Below, piece after piece: positions 30,629-39,202 of a stretch of DNA of 64,000 nt. Source of the DNA: Lichenicoccus sp964242335. Its GTDB lineage: Bacteria; Pseudomonadota; Alphaproteobacteria; Acetobacterales; Acetobacteraceae. Every line of letters begins with the position of its first letter. The first letter of the stretch is position 1. The position numbers and the translations under genes are program-made. Under the pieces are notes generated by a model. That model was not told the DNA's origin, did not search any database, and saw only the letters and a list, made by a program, of their open reading frames with translations. The DNA lies in NCBI GenBank assembly GCA_964242335.1, contig CAXTAY010000021.1, positions 1 through 64,000 of the forward strand, given 5' to 3'.

Positions 30629-31495
30629 TCAGCCCTCGCCCGCGAGCCAGGCATCGCAGCACAGCCGGGCGAGGCTGCGCACCCGGCCGATATAGCTCGC
30701 CCGCTCGCTCACGCTGATCACGCCGCGCGCGTCCAGCAGGTTGAACAGGTGGCTCGCCTTCAGGCACTGGTCGTAGGCCGGCTGGGCGACGCCGGCGGCG
30801 GCCAGCGCCAGGCACTCCCGCTCCGCGTCGTCGAAGTGCCGGTGCAGCATCGCCGGGTCGGAGAGCTCGAAATTGTGCCGCGAATAGTCGCGCTCGGCGC
30901 GCAGGAACACGTCGCCGTAGCTGAGGCCGCGTCCGTCATAGTCGAGGTCGTAGACGCGCTCGACGCCCTGGACGTACATCGCCAGCCGCTCCAGCCCGTA
31001 GGTGAGCTCGGTCGAGGGCAGCACCGTCGCGATGCCGCCGACCTGCTGGAAGTAGGTGAACTGCGTCACCTCCATGCCGTCGCACCAGACCTCCCAGCCC
31101 AGGCCCCAGGCGCCGATGGTCGGGTTCTCCCAGTCATCCTCGACGAAGCGGATATCGTGCGCGAGCGGATCGATGCCGATCGCGCGGTAGCTGTCGAGCA
31201 GCAGCGCCTGGCTCTCCGGCGGCGTCGGCTTCAGCAGCACCTGGTACTGGTAGTAGTGCTGCAGCCGGTTCGGGTTCTCGCCGTAGCGCCCGTCCGAGGG
31301 ACGCCGGCAGGGCTGCACGAAGGCGGTGCGCCAGGGCCTGGCGCCGAGTGCCCGCAGGCTGGTATGCGGCGACAGGGTGCCGGCACCGACCTCGACGTCG
31401 TAAGGTTGCAGGATCGCGCAGCCCTGTGCGGACCAGAACTCGTGCAGCTTCAGGATCAGCGTCTGGAAGCTGGGTGGCTTGAATGCCGGCGCCAT
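30629..31495 (-). CDS. glyQ: glycine--tRNA ligase alpha subunit
   Basis: This 288-residue catalytic subunit of glycyl-tRNA synthetase contains SFQTLILKLHEFWSAQGCAI, QPYDVEVGAGT, PEDRP-type residues in varied form (RPSDGRYGENPNR) and GWEVWCDGMEVTQFTYFQQ. The ATG at 31495 starts MAPAFKPPSFQ just before the conserved block, with GGAGAG eleven bases upstream; an upstream ATG at 31540 would add an arginine-rich stretch without homology. It is transcribed with glyS. Confidence 0.97.
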   Translation of the reverse strand: MAPAFKPPSFQTLILKLHEFWSAQGCAILQPYDVEVGAGTLSPHTSLRALGARPWRTAFVQPCRRPSDGRYGENPNRLQHYYQYQVLLKPTPPESQALLLDSYRAIGIDPLAHDIRFVEDDWENPTIGAWGLGWEVWCDGMEVTQFTYFQQVGGIATVLPSTELTYGLERLAMYVQGVERVYDLDYDGRGLSYGDVFLRAERDYSRHNFELSDPAMLHRHFDDAERECLALAAAGVAQPAYDQCLKASHLFNLLDARGVISVSERASYIGRVRSLARLCCDAWLAGEG

Positions 31496-31602
31496 GGGCA
31501 AGCGCGCTCTCCGGGTCGGTCGCGGCGGGGCGCGCACCATAGGGTGAGGGGCGAGGTCGCAGCAAGGAAGCGGTCCCGCATCGCGTGGCCGGGGAGCACG
31601 GC

Positions 31603-32079
31603 ATGGGCATCGACGGACTGGACGACGCGGCGATACGCGACATCCTGCGGCGGACCCGGCACATCGCCCTGGTCGGTGCGTCGGCGAAGCCGGAGCGGCC
31701 CTCCTTCGGGGTGATGCGTTTCCTGCTGCAGCAGGGCTTCGCCGTCACACCGGTCAATCCGGGTCTGGCCGGGCAGCTCATCCTGGGCCAGGTGGTGGTG
31801 GCCGAGCTGGATCAGGCGGTGCCGCCCGGCGGTGGCGGCCTCGACATGGTCGAGCTGTTCCGCGCGCCCGAGCATGTCGGCCCGCTGGTCCGGGAGGCGA
31901 TCCGGCTGCGGGCGCGCACGATCTGGATGCAGCTCGGTGTGGTCGATCTGGCGGCGGCGGCGGCGGCGCGCACCGCCGGGCTGCAGGTGGTGATGGATCG
32001 CTGTGCCGCGATCGAGTGGCCGCGCCTGCGGCTGCAGCCCGCATCGCGCGACGCCGGGCCCGGATCCGGCCCTGCTTGA
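31603..32079 (+). CDS. CoA-binding domain protein (YccU-like)
   Basis: This 158-residue single-domain Rossmann-like protein has the CoA_binding_2 pattern: HIALVGASAKPERPSFGVM at the N-terminus, GFAVTPVNPG, then RTIWMQLGVVD and a late VVMDRC with the conserved cysteine. Related proteins are thought to bind CoA, but their physiological function is not established. The ATG at 31603 has GGGGAG six bases upstream; an in-frame GTG at 31585 lacks one. It is divergent from glyQ. Confidence 0.85.
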   Translation: MGIDGLDDAAIRDILRRTRHIALVGASAKPERPSFGVMRFLLQQGFAVTPVNPGLAGQLILGQVVVAELDQAVPPGGGGLDMVELFRAPEHVGPLVREAIRLRARTIWMQLGVVDLAAAAAARTAGLQVVMDRCAAIEWPRLRLQPASRDAGPGSGPA

Positions 32080-32132
32080 CGATCCCGCGGACGACCGCCA
32101 CATCTCAGTCTCATAACGTGGATCATGCGATC

Positions 32133-32945
32133 ATGACCAACGAGGAACGCGATCTCATCGCCCGGTTCATCGCCAGGGTGGGCGGACAGCCGCAGGGCCA
32201 GGGCGGCGGCTTCAGTGCCAGCGTGCCGGCGACCACGCAGGCGCTGCCGCCGATCGATCCCGAGGCGGACCGCTTCATCGGCGAGAACCTGACCCGCTAC
32301 CCGGAGGCACGCTACCGCATCACCCAGATGGCGGTGGTGCAGGAGGCCGCATTGGCGGAGGCGCAGAACCGCATCCGCCGGCTGGAGTGGGAGCTGCAGC
32401 AGTCCCAGGCGCAGCTGCAGCAGGCGGCCCAGGGTCAGGGTCAGGGCCAGCAGCGTGGCGGCGGCGGCCTGTTCGGCGGGCTGTTCGGCGGTGGAGCCAG
32501 GCAGGCGCCGCCGCAGCAGGGCTACGCGCCGCAGCCCGGCTACCAGACCGCGCCGCCGCCTCAGCCGGCCTACTCGCCGGGCTACCAGCCCGGCATGTTC
32601 CAGCGCCAGGGCGGCGGCTCCGGCTTCCTCGGCTCGGCGCTGACCACGGCGGCCGGCGTCGCCGGCGGCATGGTGGCGGGCAACGCGCTGATGGACATGT
32701 TCGGCGGCCATGGCGGCGGCATGGGCGGCTTCGGCGGCGGCGCCGGCGGCGAGACCATCGTCAACAACTATGGGGATGCGGCGGGCGATGCCGGCGGCGC
32801 CTGGGGCGGCGCTACCGGCGGCGACCCGTTCGCGGGACAGGGCACCGACGTCGATCCCAACTTCGGCGCGCCCGATGCGGGCGGCTTCGACTCCGGCGGC
32901 GGCGGTGGCGACTGGGGCGGCGGCGGCGACGACAGCAGCTTCTGA
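32133..32945 (+). CDS. DUF2076 family protein
   Basis: This 270-residue protein begins MTNEERDLIARFIARVGG, the start of the DUF2076 domain. A short coiled coil follows at about residues 70-105 (RIRRLEWELQQSQAQLQQ), then a Gly/Pro/Gln/Tyr-rich low-complexity middle (PQQGYAPQPGYQTAPPPQP), a hydrophobic glycine-zipper-like helix near 175 (GSALTTAAGVAGGMVAGNAL) and a very glycine-rich acidic tail. There is no signal peptide. The function of the family is unknown; a membrane- or envelope-associated protein is a reasonable guess from the hydrophobic segment. Confidence 0.85.
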   Translation: MTNEERDLIARFIARVGGQPQGQGGGFSASVPATTQALPPIDPEADRFIGENLTRYPEARYRITQMAVVQEAALAEAQNRIRRLEWELQQSQAQLQQAAQGQGQGQQRGGGGLFGGLFGGGARQAPPQQGYAPQPGYQTAPPPQPAYSPGYQPGMFQRQGGGSGFLGSALTTAAGVAGGMVAGNALMDMFGGHGGGMGGFGGGAGGETIVNNYGDAAGDAGGAWGGATGGDPFAGQGTDVDPNFGAPDAGGFDSGGGGGDWGGGGDDSSF

Positions 32946-32969
32946 CCTGCCGCAGCGACCGATCCCGGT

Positions 32970-33851
32970 TCAGCGCGCGGTGTCGAGCCGCACGCTGACC
33001 GGGCAGTGGTCGGACAGCCGCTCCTTCATCTCCGGATCGGTCTCGCGATAGACCATCACGCGCAGGCTCGCCGGCTGCAGCCATTGACGTGCCGGGCCGC
33101 CGGCCAGGATATGGTCGATGAACGCTTCGCCGCCCCAGCACGGGTTGGCGTGGCCGGCGGTGGCCAGCGCGATCGGCGCGGTCTGCTGCAGCGCGTCGAG
33201 GAACGGGTCGCGCGCCGTGAGGTCGCGGTTGAAGTCGCCCATCACCACGAACGGCACGTCCTCGTCGCGCCGCGCGGCGATCCAGCCCTCCAGCACACCG
33301 AGCTGCCGGGCGAGCACCGGACAGGCCGGCGGTCCATGGCCCTGCAGCGGCCGATCCCAGCATCCGGTCTTGAGGTGCACCACCAGCACCCGCAGGCTGG
33401 CGCCGTCGCGGGCGACGGTCACGTCGAGGCCGCTGCGCAGCCGGTAGCGCGCGCCCGCGCTCGCCGCATCCAGTCCCGTCAGATCGGGATGTCGGGTGAC
33501 GTCGTAGCCGCGCCGGATCACCAGCCCGACGCGCTGCACCACCGCGTCGTGGGTCATCTCGATGCGGTAGCGGTCGGGCGGGAAGATCTTCGCCGCGATC
33601 TCCGGTCCGTCTACCTCCTCGATCCCGATCAGGTCCGCGTCCAGTCGCCGCGCGTAGCCGGCCAGGGTGACGATGTCGTCCGGCTGCTTCGGATGGGCGT
33701 CGTCGGGTAGCGACGGATCGCCGTCCGGCCGTGCGGTCAGCCATTCCATGTTCCAGGTGGTCAGCTTGAGCTCCCGCGCCGAGGCCGGGGCAGCCAGGCA
33801 GAATGCCACCAGCGGCAGCACCCGCGGCAGGGCGGCCAGCCTGCGGCGCAC
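32970..33851 (-). CDS. secreted endonuclease/exonuclease/phosphatase family protein
   Basis: The GTG at 33851 yields a clear Sec signal peptide (VRRRLAALPRVLPLVAFCLA, ending ASA) and a 293-residue precursor. The mature part has the metal-dependent EEP fold: LTTWNMEWL, DLIGIEEVDG with the catalytic Glu, VVMGDFNRDL with Asp/Asn, and LSDHCPVSV with the final Asp-His. It would hydrolyse phosphodiester or phosphomonoester bonds outside the cytosol; nucleic acid is a likely but unproven substrate. It starts five bases after the carbonic anhydrase stop, so the two are co-transcribed. Longer in-frame starts run through the anhydrase gene and are rejected. Confidence 0.87.
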   Translation of the reverse strand: MRRRLAALPRVLPLVAFCLAAPASARELKLTTWNMEWLTARPDGDPSLPDDAHPKQPDDIVTLAGYARRLDADLIGIEEVDGPEIAAKIFPPDRYRIEMTHDAVVQRVGLVIRRGYDVTRHPDLTGLDAASAGARYRLRSGLDVTVARDGASLRVLVVHLKTGCWDRPLQGHGPPACPVLARQLGVLEGWIAARRDEDVPFVVMGDFNRDLTARDPFLDALQQTAPIALATAGHANPCWGGEAFIDHILAGGPARQWLQPASLRVMVYRETDPEMKERLSDHCPVSVRLDTAR

Positions 33852-33856
33852 GGCGA

Positions 33857-34579
33857 TCAGGCCGGGGCGTCCGGCGGCGTCGCCGGTGACGGATCCTCCG
33901 CGTCGCCGGCCTCCATGCGCAGCTGCGCCAGCGCCGCACGCACGCTGATCACCCGTCGTGCCGCCTCGTCGAGCACCCAGATGACGCCGTGCCGGATCTC
34001 GTAGATCCAGCCCTGCAGGGTCAGCGTGCCGTCGGCGAGGCGAGCCGCGACCGCAGGGTGGGTGCGCAGGTGCGCCAGCTGCAGCAGCACGTTCTGCTCG
34101 ACCAGGGTGGTCAGCACGTCCTGGTCGTTGTCGCCGGGCCGCAGCGCGTGGGTCACGGCCAGCGCCGCCTCGGCGCTGCGCAGCCACGAGCTGACCGTCG
34201 GCATGCTCGGCAGCTTGTGCCCGACCGGGTCGAGCATCGCCTTCATCGCGCCGCAGTCGGAATGGCCGCAGACGATGATGTTCTCGACGCCGATGGCGCT
34301 GACCGCGTACTCGATCGCCGCCGAGACGCCGCCGAGCATCTCGCCATAAGCCGGCACGATATTGCCGATGTTGCGCAGAACGAACAGGTTGCCCGGCTCG
34401 TTCTGGGTGATCATGCCGGTGCTGATCCGGCTGTCGGCACAGGTGATGAACAGGGTGTGCGGCGACTGGCCGCGCGCCAGGTCCGCGAACATCTCCCGGT
34501 TCTCCGGAAAGATCGTGGTGCTGAAATGTTGAACGCCTTCGAGCAGACCGATCAGCGTCGAGGCCGGATCATCTGCCAT
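33857..34579 (-). CDS. beta-class carbonic anhydrase
   Basis: This 240-residue zinc enzyme interconverts CO2 and bicarbonate. The zinc ligands and dyad are visible in ITCADSRIS (Cys, Asp-Arg) and IVCGHSDCGAMKAM (His, Cys), with RNIGNIVPAYG between them. Its length is normal for bacterial beta enzymes. The ATG at 34579 begins MADDPASTLIGLLEGVQHF; upstream extension has no homology and enters the intergenic region. It is divergent from nadQ and followed by the secreted EEP protein. Confidence 0.95.
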   Translation of the reverse strand: MADDPASTLIGLLEGVQHFSTTIFPENREMFADLARGQSPHTLFITCADSRISTGMITQNEPGNLFVLRNIGNIVPAYGEMLGGVSAAIEYAVSAIGVENIIVCGHSDCGAMKAMLDPVGHKLPSMPTVSSWLRSAEAALAVTHALRPGDNDQDVLTTLVEQNVLLQLAHLRTHPAVAARLADGTLTLQGWIYEIRHGVIWVLDEAARRVISVRAALAQLRMEAGDAEDPSPATPPDAPA

Positions 34580-34653
34580 CTTGCCATCCCCATGCCAGCC
34601 GCGTCGGGTCCGCGGATGCGGAAGACGGTGCTCGCCGGACCAGAGTGTAGACG

Positions 34654-35634
34654 ATGCGCGATGCGGAAGGACACTCGTTGAACGAGATCTCGGCACCACC
34701 CGATCGGCCTATCCTCGATCAGCCATCGGACGACCAGACCGGCCAGACGCTGCTGCAGGCGGAGCTGATCGCGGTCCTGGTCGCCGTCGGCGAAGACCGG
34801 CCGCGCGTGCTGACCCTGTCGAACGGCACCGCGCTGCCGTTCGGCCCGCTCGAGCCGGCGCACCGGTCGCTGCAGTCCGGGCTGCGCAGCTGGGTCGAGC
34901 AGCAGACGCATCATCCGCTCGGCCACGTCGAGCAGCTCTACACCTTCGCCGACGGCGATCGTGCGGAGGGCCCGGTGCGGGCGATCTCGATCAGCTACCT
35001 GGCGCTGACCCGGATCGGCGCCAGCGATGCCGGCTGGCGCGACTGGTACGCCTACTTCCCCTGGGAGGACCAGCGCAGCCCCGCCGGCGGCCGGGCCGCG
35101 CGCCCCCTGGGCACGGCGCTGCTCGACTGGGCGGACGCCGCCGACGGCACCGTTGCGCGGCGGCGCCGGCAGCGCTGCGCGATCGGCTTCGGGCTGGACG
35201 GCATGCCGTGGGACGAGGAGCTGGTGCTGCAGCGCTACGAGCTGCTGTACGAGGCCGGGCTGGTCGGGGAGGCGGCGCAGGCTCCGGCGATGCCGGAGAC
35301 GGGCCTGCCGATGTCGCGCGACCATCGTCGCATCCTCGCCACCGGCATCGCGCGGATGCGGGCGCGCATCAAGTACCGGCCGGTGGTGTTCGAGCTGATG
35401 CCGGCGAGCTTCACCCTGCTGCAGCTGCAGCTCGCTTTCGAGGCGCTCGCCGGGCGCCGGCTGCACAAGCAGAACTTTCGGCGGCTGATCGAGCAGCAGC
35501 GTCTGGTGGAGGAGACCGGTGCCCTCGCCGACCGCGCCGTCGGACGGCCGGCGAAGCTGTTCCGTTTCCGCAGCGAGGTGCTGCAGGCGCGACACGTGGC
35601 CGGCAGCAAGCTGCCGATGACCCGTCTCGGTTGA
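34654..35634 (+). CDS. nadQ: NadQ-type regulator of NAD biosynthesis (Nudix-like plus winged helix)
   Basis: This 326-residue protein matches the COG4111 group. A Nudix-like N-terminal domain (about residues 35-200: LIAVLVAVGEDRPRVL, LALTRIG, WYAYFPWED) lacks a normal Nudix catalytic box. A C-terminal winged helix (about 240-320: KYRPVVFELMPASFTLLQLQ, HKQNFRRLIEQQ, GRPAKLFRFR) resembles the NrtR layout. It lies directly upstream of nadABC, whose promoter carries two palindromes, so it is inferred to repress NAD synthesis when NAD-type ligands are plentiful. A TTG at 34678, with AAGGA six bases upstream, may be the true start. Confidence 0.8.
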   Translation: MRDAEGHSLNEISAPPDRPILDQPSDDQTGQTLLQAELIAVLVAVGEDRPRVLTLSNGTALPFGPLEPAHRSLQSGLRSWVEQQTHHPLGHVEQLYTFADGDRAEGPVRAISISYLALTRIGASDAGWRDWYAYFPWEDQRSPAGGRAARPLGTALLDWADAADGTVARRRRQRCAIGFGLDGMPWDEELVLQRYELLYEAGLVGEAAQAPAMPETGLPMSRDHRRILATGIARMRARIKYRPVVFELMPASFTLLQLQLAFEALAGRRLHKQNFRRLIEQQRLVEETGALADRAVGRPAKLFRFRSEVLQARHVAGSKLPMTRLG

Positions 35635-35684
35635 CCCGCTCCCCTGGATGGCCGCGCGATTTCGCGGGACGAGACAGGAGCCCC

Positions 35685-35715
35685 TTGATGTGCTTATGCT
35701 CAATGCCAGTATAAG
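35685..35715 (+). promoter_or_regulatory. candidate nadABC promoter
   Basis: TTGATG (35685-35690) is followed by AGTATA after 17 bases (35708-35713) or TATAAG after 19 bases. The space between the boxes is occupied by the first NadQ-like operator, as expected for a repressed promoter. Transcription would start near 35720, leaving a leader of about 60 bases. Confidence 0.5.
35694..35714. promoter_or_regulatory. NadQ-like operator 1 (degenerate)
   Basis: TTATGCTCA is followed after three bases by CCAGTATAA, an imperfect inverted copy. The left half is identical to the left half of operator 2 at 35752. It overlaps the spacer and -10 box of the predicted nad promoter. Confidence 0.55.
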
Positions 35716-35740
35716 AAGGGACGCCGCCACGGCGTTCTTT
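35714..35740 (+). terminator. hairpin with T-rich tail between the two operators
   Basis: A perfect ACGCCG-CCA-CGGCGT stem-loop (35721-35735) is flanked by AGAA on the left and TCTTTT on the right, which can extend the stem with a GGG bulge. It could terminate the nadQ transcript or act as a leader hairpin for nadA, since it lies at the predicted transcript start. Confidence 0.5.
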
Positions 35741-35751
35741 TATGGCCCGCT

Positions 35752-35773
35752 TTATGCTCACTTTGAGCATTAA
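35752..35773. promoter_or_regulatory. NadQ-like operator 2 (near-perfect palindrome)
   Basis: ATGCTCA-CTT-TGAGCAT (35754-35770) is a perfect 7-bp palindrome, extended by TT on the left and TAA on the right. It ends ten bases before the nadA ATG. From memory it matches the motif reported for alphaproteobacterial NadQ regulons. Confidence 0.7.
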
Positions 35774-35782
35774 GGATGCAAG

Positions 35783-36772
35783 ATGCTGCAGGAACTGCCG
35801 ACCCGCACCGATGCCCTCTACGCGCGCGTCCGACGCGTCGTGCCGCCGGCAGAGTGGCGGCTGTTCGAGGACGATGTCGATGCCATCCTGCGCCTGAAGC
35901 GCGAGCGACGTGCCGTGGTGCTGGCGCACAACTACCAGACCCCGGAGATCTTCCACTGCGTGGCCGACATCGTCGGCGACAGCCTCGCCCTGGCACGCGA
36001 CGCGCAGAACCTGGACGCCGACGTGATCGTCATGGCCGGGGTGCATTTCATGGCCGAGACCGCCAAGCTGCTCAACCCGACCAAGCGGGTGCTGATCCCC
36101 GACCTGCGCGCCGGCTGCTCGCTGGCAGAATCGATCACCGCCGCCGACGTGCGCCTGCTGCGCCAGCGCCATCCGGGCGTGCCGGTGGTCACCTACGTCA
36201 ACACCTCGGCGGCGGTGAAGGCGGAGAGCGACGTCTGCTGCACCTCGGGCAACGCCCGTCGCGTGGTCGAGGCGATCAGCCGCGAGTGGGGCGTGAGCCG
36301 AGTGATCATGATCCCCGACGAGTACCTGGCACAGAACATCGCCCGCGAGACCGGGATCGAGATGATCACCTGGGCCGGACATTGCGAGGTGCATGAGCGC
36401 TTCACCCCGGGCGAGATCCGCCGGCTGCGCGCCGACCATCCCGGCATCGTCGTGCTGGCGCATCCCGAGTGCCCGCCCGAGGTGGTGGCGGAAGCCGACT
36501 ATGCCGGCTCCACCGCCGGCATGTCGGACTACGTCGCCAGCGGACGCGCGAGCCAGGTCGTGCTGATCACCGAGTGCTCGATGAGCGACAACCTCGCGGT
36601 GCAGCATCCGGACGTCGATTTCGTGCGCCCGTGCAACCTGTGTCCGCACATGAAGCGGATCACGCTGGCCAACCTGCGCGGCAGCCTGGAGAACATGACC
36701 CACGAGGTGTTCATCGAGCCGCACTTGGCGGTGCGCGCGCGCCAGGCCGTCGAGCGGATGCTCGCGATATGA
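35783..36772 (+). CDS. nadA: quinolinate synthase
   Basis: This 329-residue 4Fe-4S enzyme condenses iminoaspartate with dihydroxyacetone phosphate to give quinolinate, the second step of de novo NAD synthesis. Conserved segments include VVLAHNYQTPEIFHCVADIV, MAETAKLLNP and the three cluster cysteines in LRAGCSLAES, DVCCTSGNARR and CNLCPHMKRI. AAGGATGCAAG just before the ATG provides the ribosome-binding site and directly follows operator 2. The stop overlaps the nadB start (ATGA). Confidence 0.97.
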   Translation: MLQELPTRTDALYARVRRVVPPAEWRLFEDDVDAILRLKRERRAVVLAHNYQTPEIFHCVADIVGDSLALARDAQNLDADVIVMAGVHFMAETAKLLNPTKRVLIPDLRAGCSLAESITAADVRLLRQRHPGVPVVTYVNTSAAVKAESDVCCTSGNARRVVEAISREWGVSRVIMIPDEYLAQNIARETGIEMITWAGHCEVHERFTPGEIRRLRADHPGIVVLAHPECPPEVVAEADYAGSTAGMSDYVASGRASQVVLITECSMSDNLAVQHPDVDFVRPCNLCPHMKRITLANLRGSLENMTHEVFIEPHLAVRARQAVERMLAI

Positions 36773-38298
36773 CCGCCTTCCTCCCGTCGGGCCGGCCGAT
36801 CATCGCCGGCAGCGGCCTCGCCGGCCTGATCGTGGCACTTCGGCTGTCGCCGCGACCCTGCGTGCTGCTCAGCACCGCCCCGCTCGCGACCGAAGCCTCG
36901 AGCGCCTGGGCCCAGGGCGGCATCGCCGCCGCGGTCGGCGACGACGACGCACCCGCGCTGCAGGTGGCCGACACGCTCGCCGCCGGGGACGGGCTGTGCG
37001 ACGTGGCGGCGGTGCGACGCATCGTCGAGGCCGGCCCGGAGGCGATCGAGCGGCTCGCGGCCCTCGGCGTGCGCTTCGACCGCGGTGCGGACGGGGCGCT
37101 GTCGCTCGGGCTGGAGGCCGCGCATTCGCGCCGGCGCATCGTGCATGCCGACGGCGACGGCACCGGGCGCGAGATCATGCGCGCGCTCGCCGCCGCGGTG
37201 GGCCGCACGCCCTCGATCACCGTGCTCGAGGGCGCCTCGCTGGTGCGGCTGCTGGTCGAGGACGGTGCGGTGCGCGGTGCCGAGATCCGCCAGCGCGAGC
37301 GTATCCGGCGCCTGCACGGCCAGGTGGTGATCGCCACCGGCGGTCTCGGCGGACTGTACCTCGACACCACCAACCCGCTCGGCTCCACCGGTTCGGGGGC
37401 GGCGATCGCCGCGCGCGCCGGCGCGGCACTCGGCGACCTGGAGTTCGTCCAGTTCCATCCGACCGCACTCGCGGCGGCGCAGCGCGGCCGCATCGGCGCC
37501 GCACCCATGCCGCTGGTCAGCGAGGCGGTGCGCGGCGAGGGCGCGGTGCTGATCGACGAGACCGGCGCCCGCTTCATGGAGAACGAGCTGGCGCCGCGCG
37601 ACGTGGTGTCGCGCGCGGTGTGGCGCCACCTGGAGCTCGGCCACCAGGTCTATCTCGATGCGCGCGCGGCACTCGGCCCGCGCTTCCACGCGCGCTTCCC
37701 CGGGATCACCGCCTCGTGCCTGGCGCACGGCATCGATCCGGCATCCGCGCCGATCCCGATCCGGCCGGCGGCGCACTACCACATGGGCGGGATCGCGGTG
37801 GACGCCGACGGGCGCAGCAGCTTGGCCGGCCTCTGGGCCTGCGGCGAGGCGGCCTGCACCGGCCTGCACGGCGCCAACCGGCTCGCCAGCAACTCGCTGC
37901 TGGAAGCCGCGGTCTGCGGCGGCCGCGTCGCGCAGTCGATCGACGGCAGCCTCGCCGCCGCTGCTCCGGCGACGCGGACCTCCGGGTCCTCCGTGGTCTT
38001 GCCGGAGCGTGCGCTGGAGACGGTGCGCCGGGTGATGTCGCGCGATGTCGGGGTGCTGCGCGATGGCCTCGGGCTGCAGCGGGCGCAGGCTGAGCTGGCC
38101 GTGCACGCGCATGTCTCGGATGCGGCGCTGCTGGCGCTGATGGTCGCGCGCGCCGCCGATGCCCGCTGCGAGAGCCGCGGCGGCCATTTCCGCACCGACC
38201 ATCCCTCCGCCGCGCCGCAGGCGGTGCGCACCCTGAGCTACGCGGACGACGCGCTCTCTGCCGCCACCGCGACGCGGTCGCAGCGGCGCGCCTCGTGA
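36769..38298 (+). CDS. nadB: L-aspartate oxidase
   Basis: This 509-residue FAD enzyme oxidises L-aspartate to iminoaspartate, the first step of NAD synthesis. The FAD site is PIIAGSGLAGLIVAL. The family segments EASSAWAQGGIAAAV, LEFVQFHPTAL, HYHMGGIAV and GANRLASNSLLEA follow in order, then the helical C-terminal domain. The ATG at 36769 overlaps the nadA stop and starts eight residues before the FAD motif. The stop overlaps the nadC GTG start, so all three genes are translationally coupled. Confidence 0.97.
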   Translation: MTAFLPSGRPIIAGSGLAGLIVALRLSPRPCVLLSTAPLATEASSAWAQGGIAAAVGDDDAPALQVADTLAAGDGLCDVAAVRRIVEAGPEAIERLAALGVRFDRGADGALSLGLEAAHSRRRIVHADGDGTGREIMRALAAAVGRTPSITVLEGASLVRLLVEDGAVRGAEIRQRERIRRLHGQVVIATGGLGGLYLDTTNPLGSTGSGAAIAARAGAALGDLEFVQFHPTALAAAQRGRIGAAPMPLVSEAVRGEGAVLIDETGARFMENELAPRDVVSRAVWRHLELGHQVYLDARAALGPRFHARFPGITASCLAHGIDPASAPIPIRPAAHYHMGGIAVDADGRSSLAGLWACGEAACTGLHGANRLASNSLLEAAVCGGRVAQSIDGSLAAAAPATRTSGSSVVLPERALETVRRVMSRDVGVLRDGLGLQRAQAELAVHAHVSDAALLALMVARAADARCESRGGHFRTDHPSAAPQAVRTLSYADDALSAATATRSQRRAS

Positions 38299-39173
38299 CG
38301 TCGCTGCCCGACATCATGCTCGAGCCGATGGTTCGTGCCGGGCTGCTGGAGGATCTCGGGCGCGCCGGCGACATCACCACCGATGCCATCGTGCCGCCCG
38401 GACAGCTCTCCCGCGTGGTGCTGACGGCGCGCGATCCGGGGGTGGTGGCCGGGCTGGACCTCGCCCGGCTCGCCTTCTGCCTGGTCGAGCCTCGGCTGCG
38501 CTTCACCGCCCATGTCGCCGACGGCGGCAGGGTGGCGCCCGGCGAGGTGATCGCCGGCGTCGAGGGGCCGTCGCGTGGCATCCTGATGGGGGAGCGGGTG
38601 GCGCTGAACTACCTGTGCCACCTCAGCGGCATCGCCACCGCGACGGCGCGGCTGGTGCACGCGGTGCGCCATACCGGGGCGCGCATCTGCTGCACCCGCA
38701 AGACGATCCCTGGCCTGCGCGCGGTGCAGAAGGCCGCGGTGCGCGCCGGCGGCGGCAGCAACCACCGCTTCGGTCTCGACGACGCCGTGCTGATCAAGGA
38801 CAACCACATCGCCATGGCCGGTGGCGTGGCGCCCGCGATCCGGCGCGCGCGCGACCGCATCGGCCACCTGGTCAAGATCGAGGTCGAGACCGACACCCTG
38901 GCACAGCTCGAGGAGGGGTTGTCGGTGGGCGGTGCCGGCGTCGGTGCGGACGCCTTCCTGCTCGACAACATGACCGTGGCGACCCTGCGCGAGGCGGTGG
39001 CGATGATCGGCGGCCGCGCCGTCGCCGAGGCTTCCGGGCGCATCACCCCGGAGACCGCGCCGGCGATCGCCGGGACCGGCGTCGACCTGATCTCGGCGGG
39101 ATGGCTGACCCACAGCGTCACGGTGCTCGATATCGGCCTCGATTACGTCGAAGGCGGCGGCGCGGCGGCCTGA
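38295..39173 (+). CDS. nadC: nicotinate-nucleotide diphosphorylase (carboxylating)
   Basis: This 292-residue type II phosphoribosyltransferase converts quinolinate and PRPP to nicotinate mononucleotide and CO2. Recognisable segments are LNYLCHLSGIATATA, CCTRKTIPGLRAVQKAAV, NHRFGLDDAVLIKDNHI and KIEVETD, with the C-terminal ISAGWLTHSV. It starts at GTG 38295, inside a GTGA overlap with nadB, and closes the nadABC operon. Confidence 0.97.
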   Translation: MTSLPDIMLEPMVRAGLLEDLGRAGDITTDAIVPPGQLSRVVLTARDPGVVAGLDLARLAFCLVEPRLRFTAHVADGGRVAPGEVIAGVEGPSRGILMGERVALNYLCHLSGIATATARLVHAVRHTGARICCTRKTIPGLRAVQKAAVRAGGGSNHRFGLDDAVLIKDNHIAMAGGVAPAIRRARDRIGHLVKIEVETDTLAQLEEGLSVGGAGVGADAFLLDNMTVATLREAVAMIGGRAVAEASGRITPETAPAIAGTGVDLISAGWLTHSVTVLDIGLDYVEGGGAAA

Positions 39174-39202
39174 ACCGCCGCTGCTTCACTTCAGCTTGCG
39201 CG

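Noticed and set aside
32016..32132. N-terminal extension of the DUF2076 protein
   Set aside because: The extra 39 residues overlap the previous gene in another frame and are Arg/Ala-rich; the domain begins exactly at the ATG at 32133.
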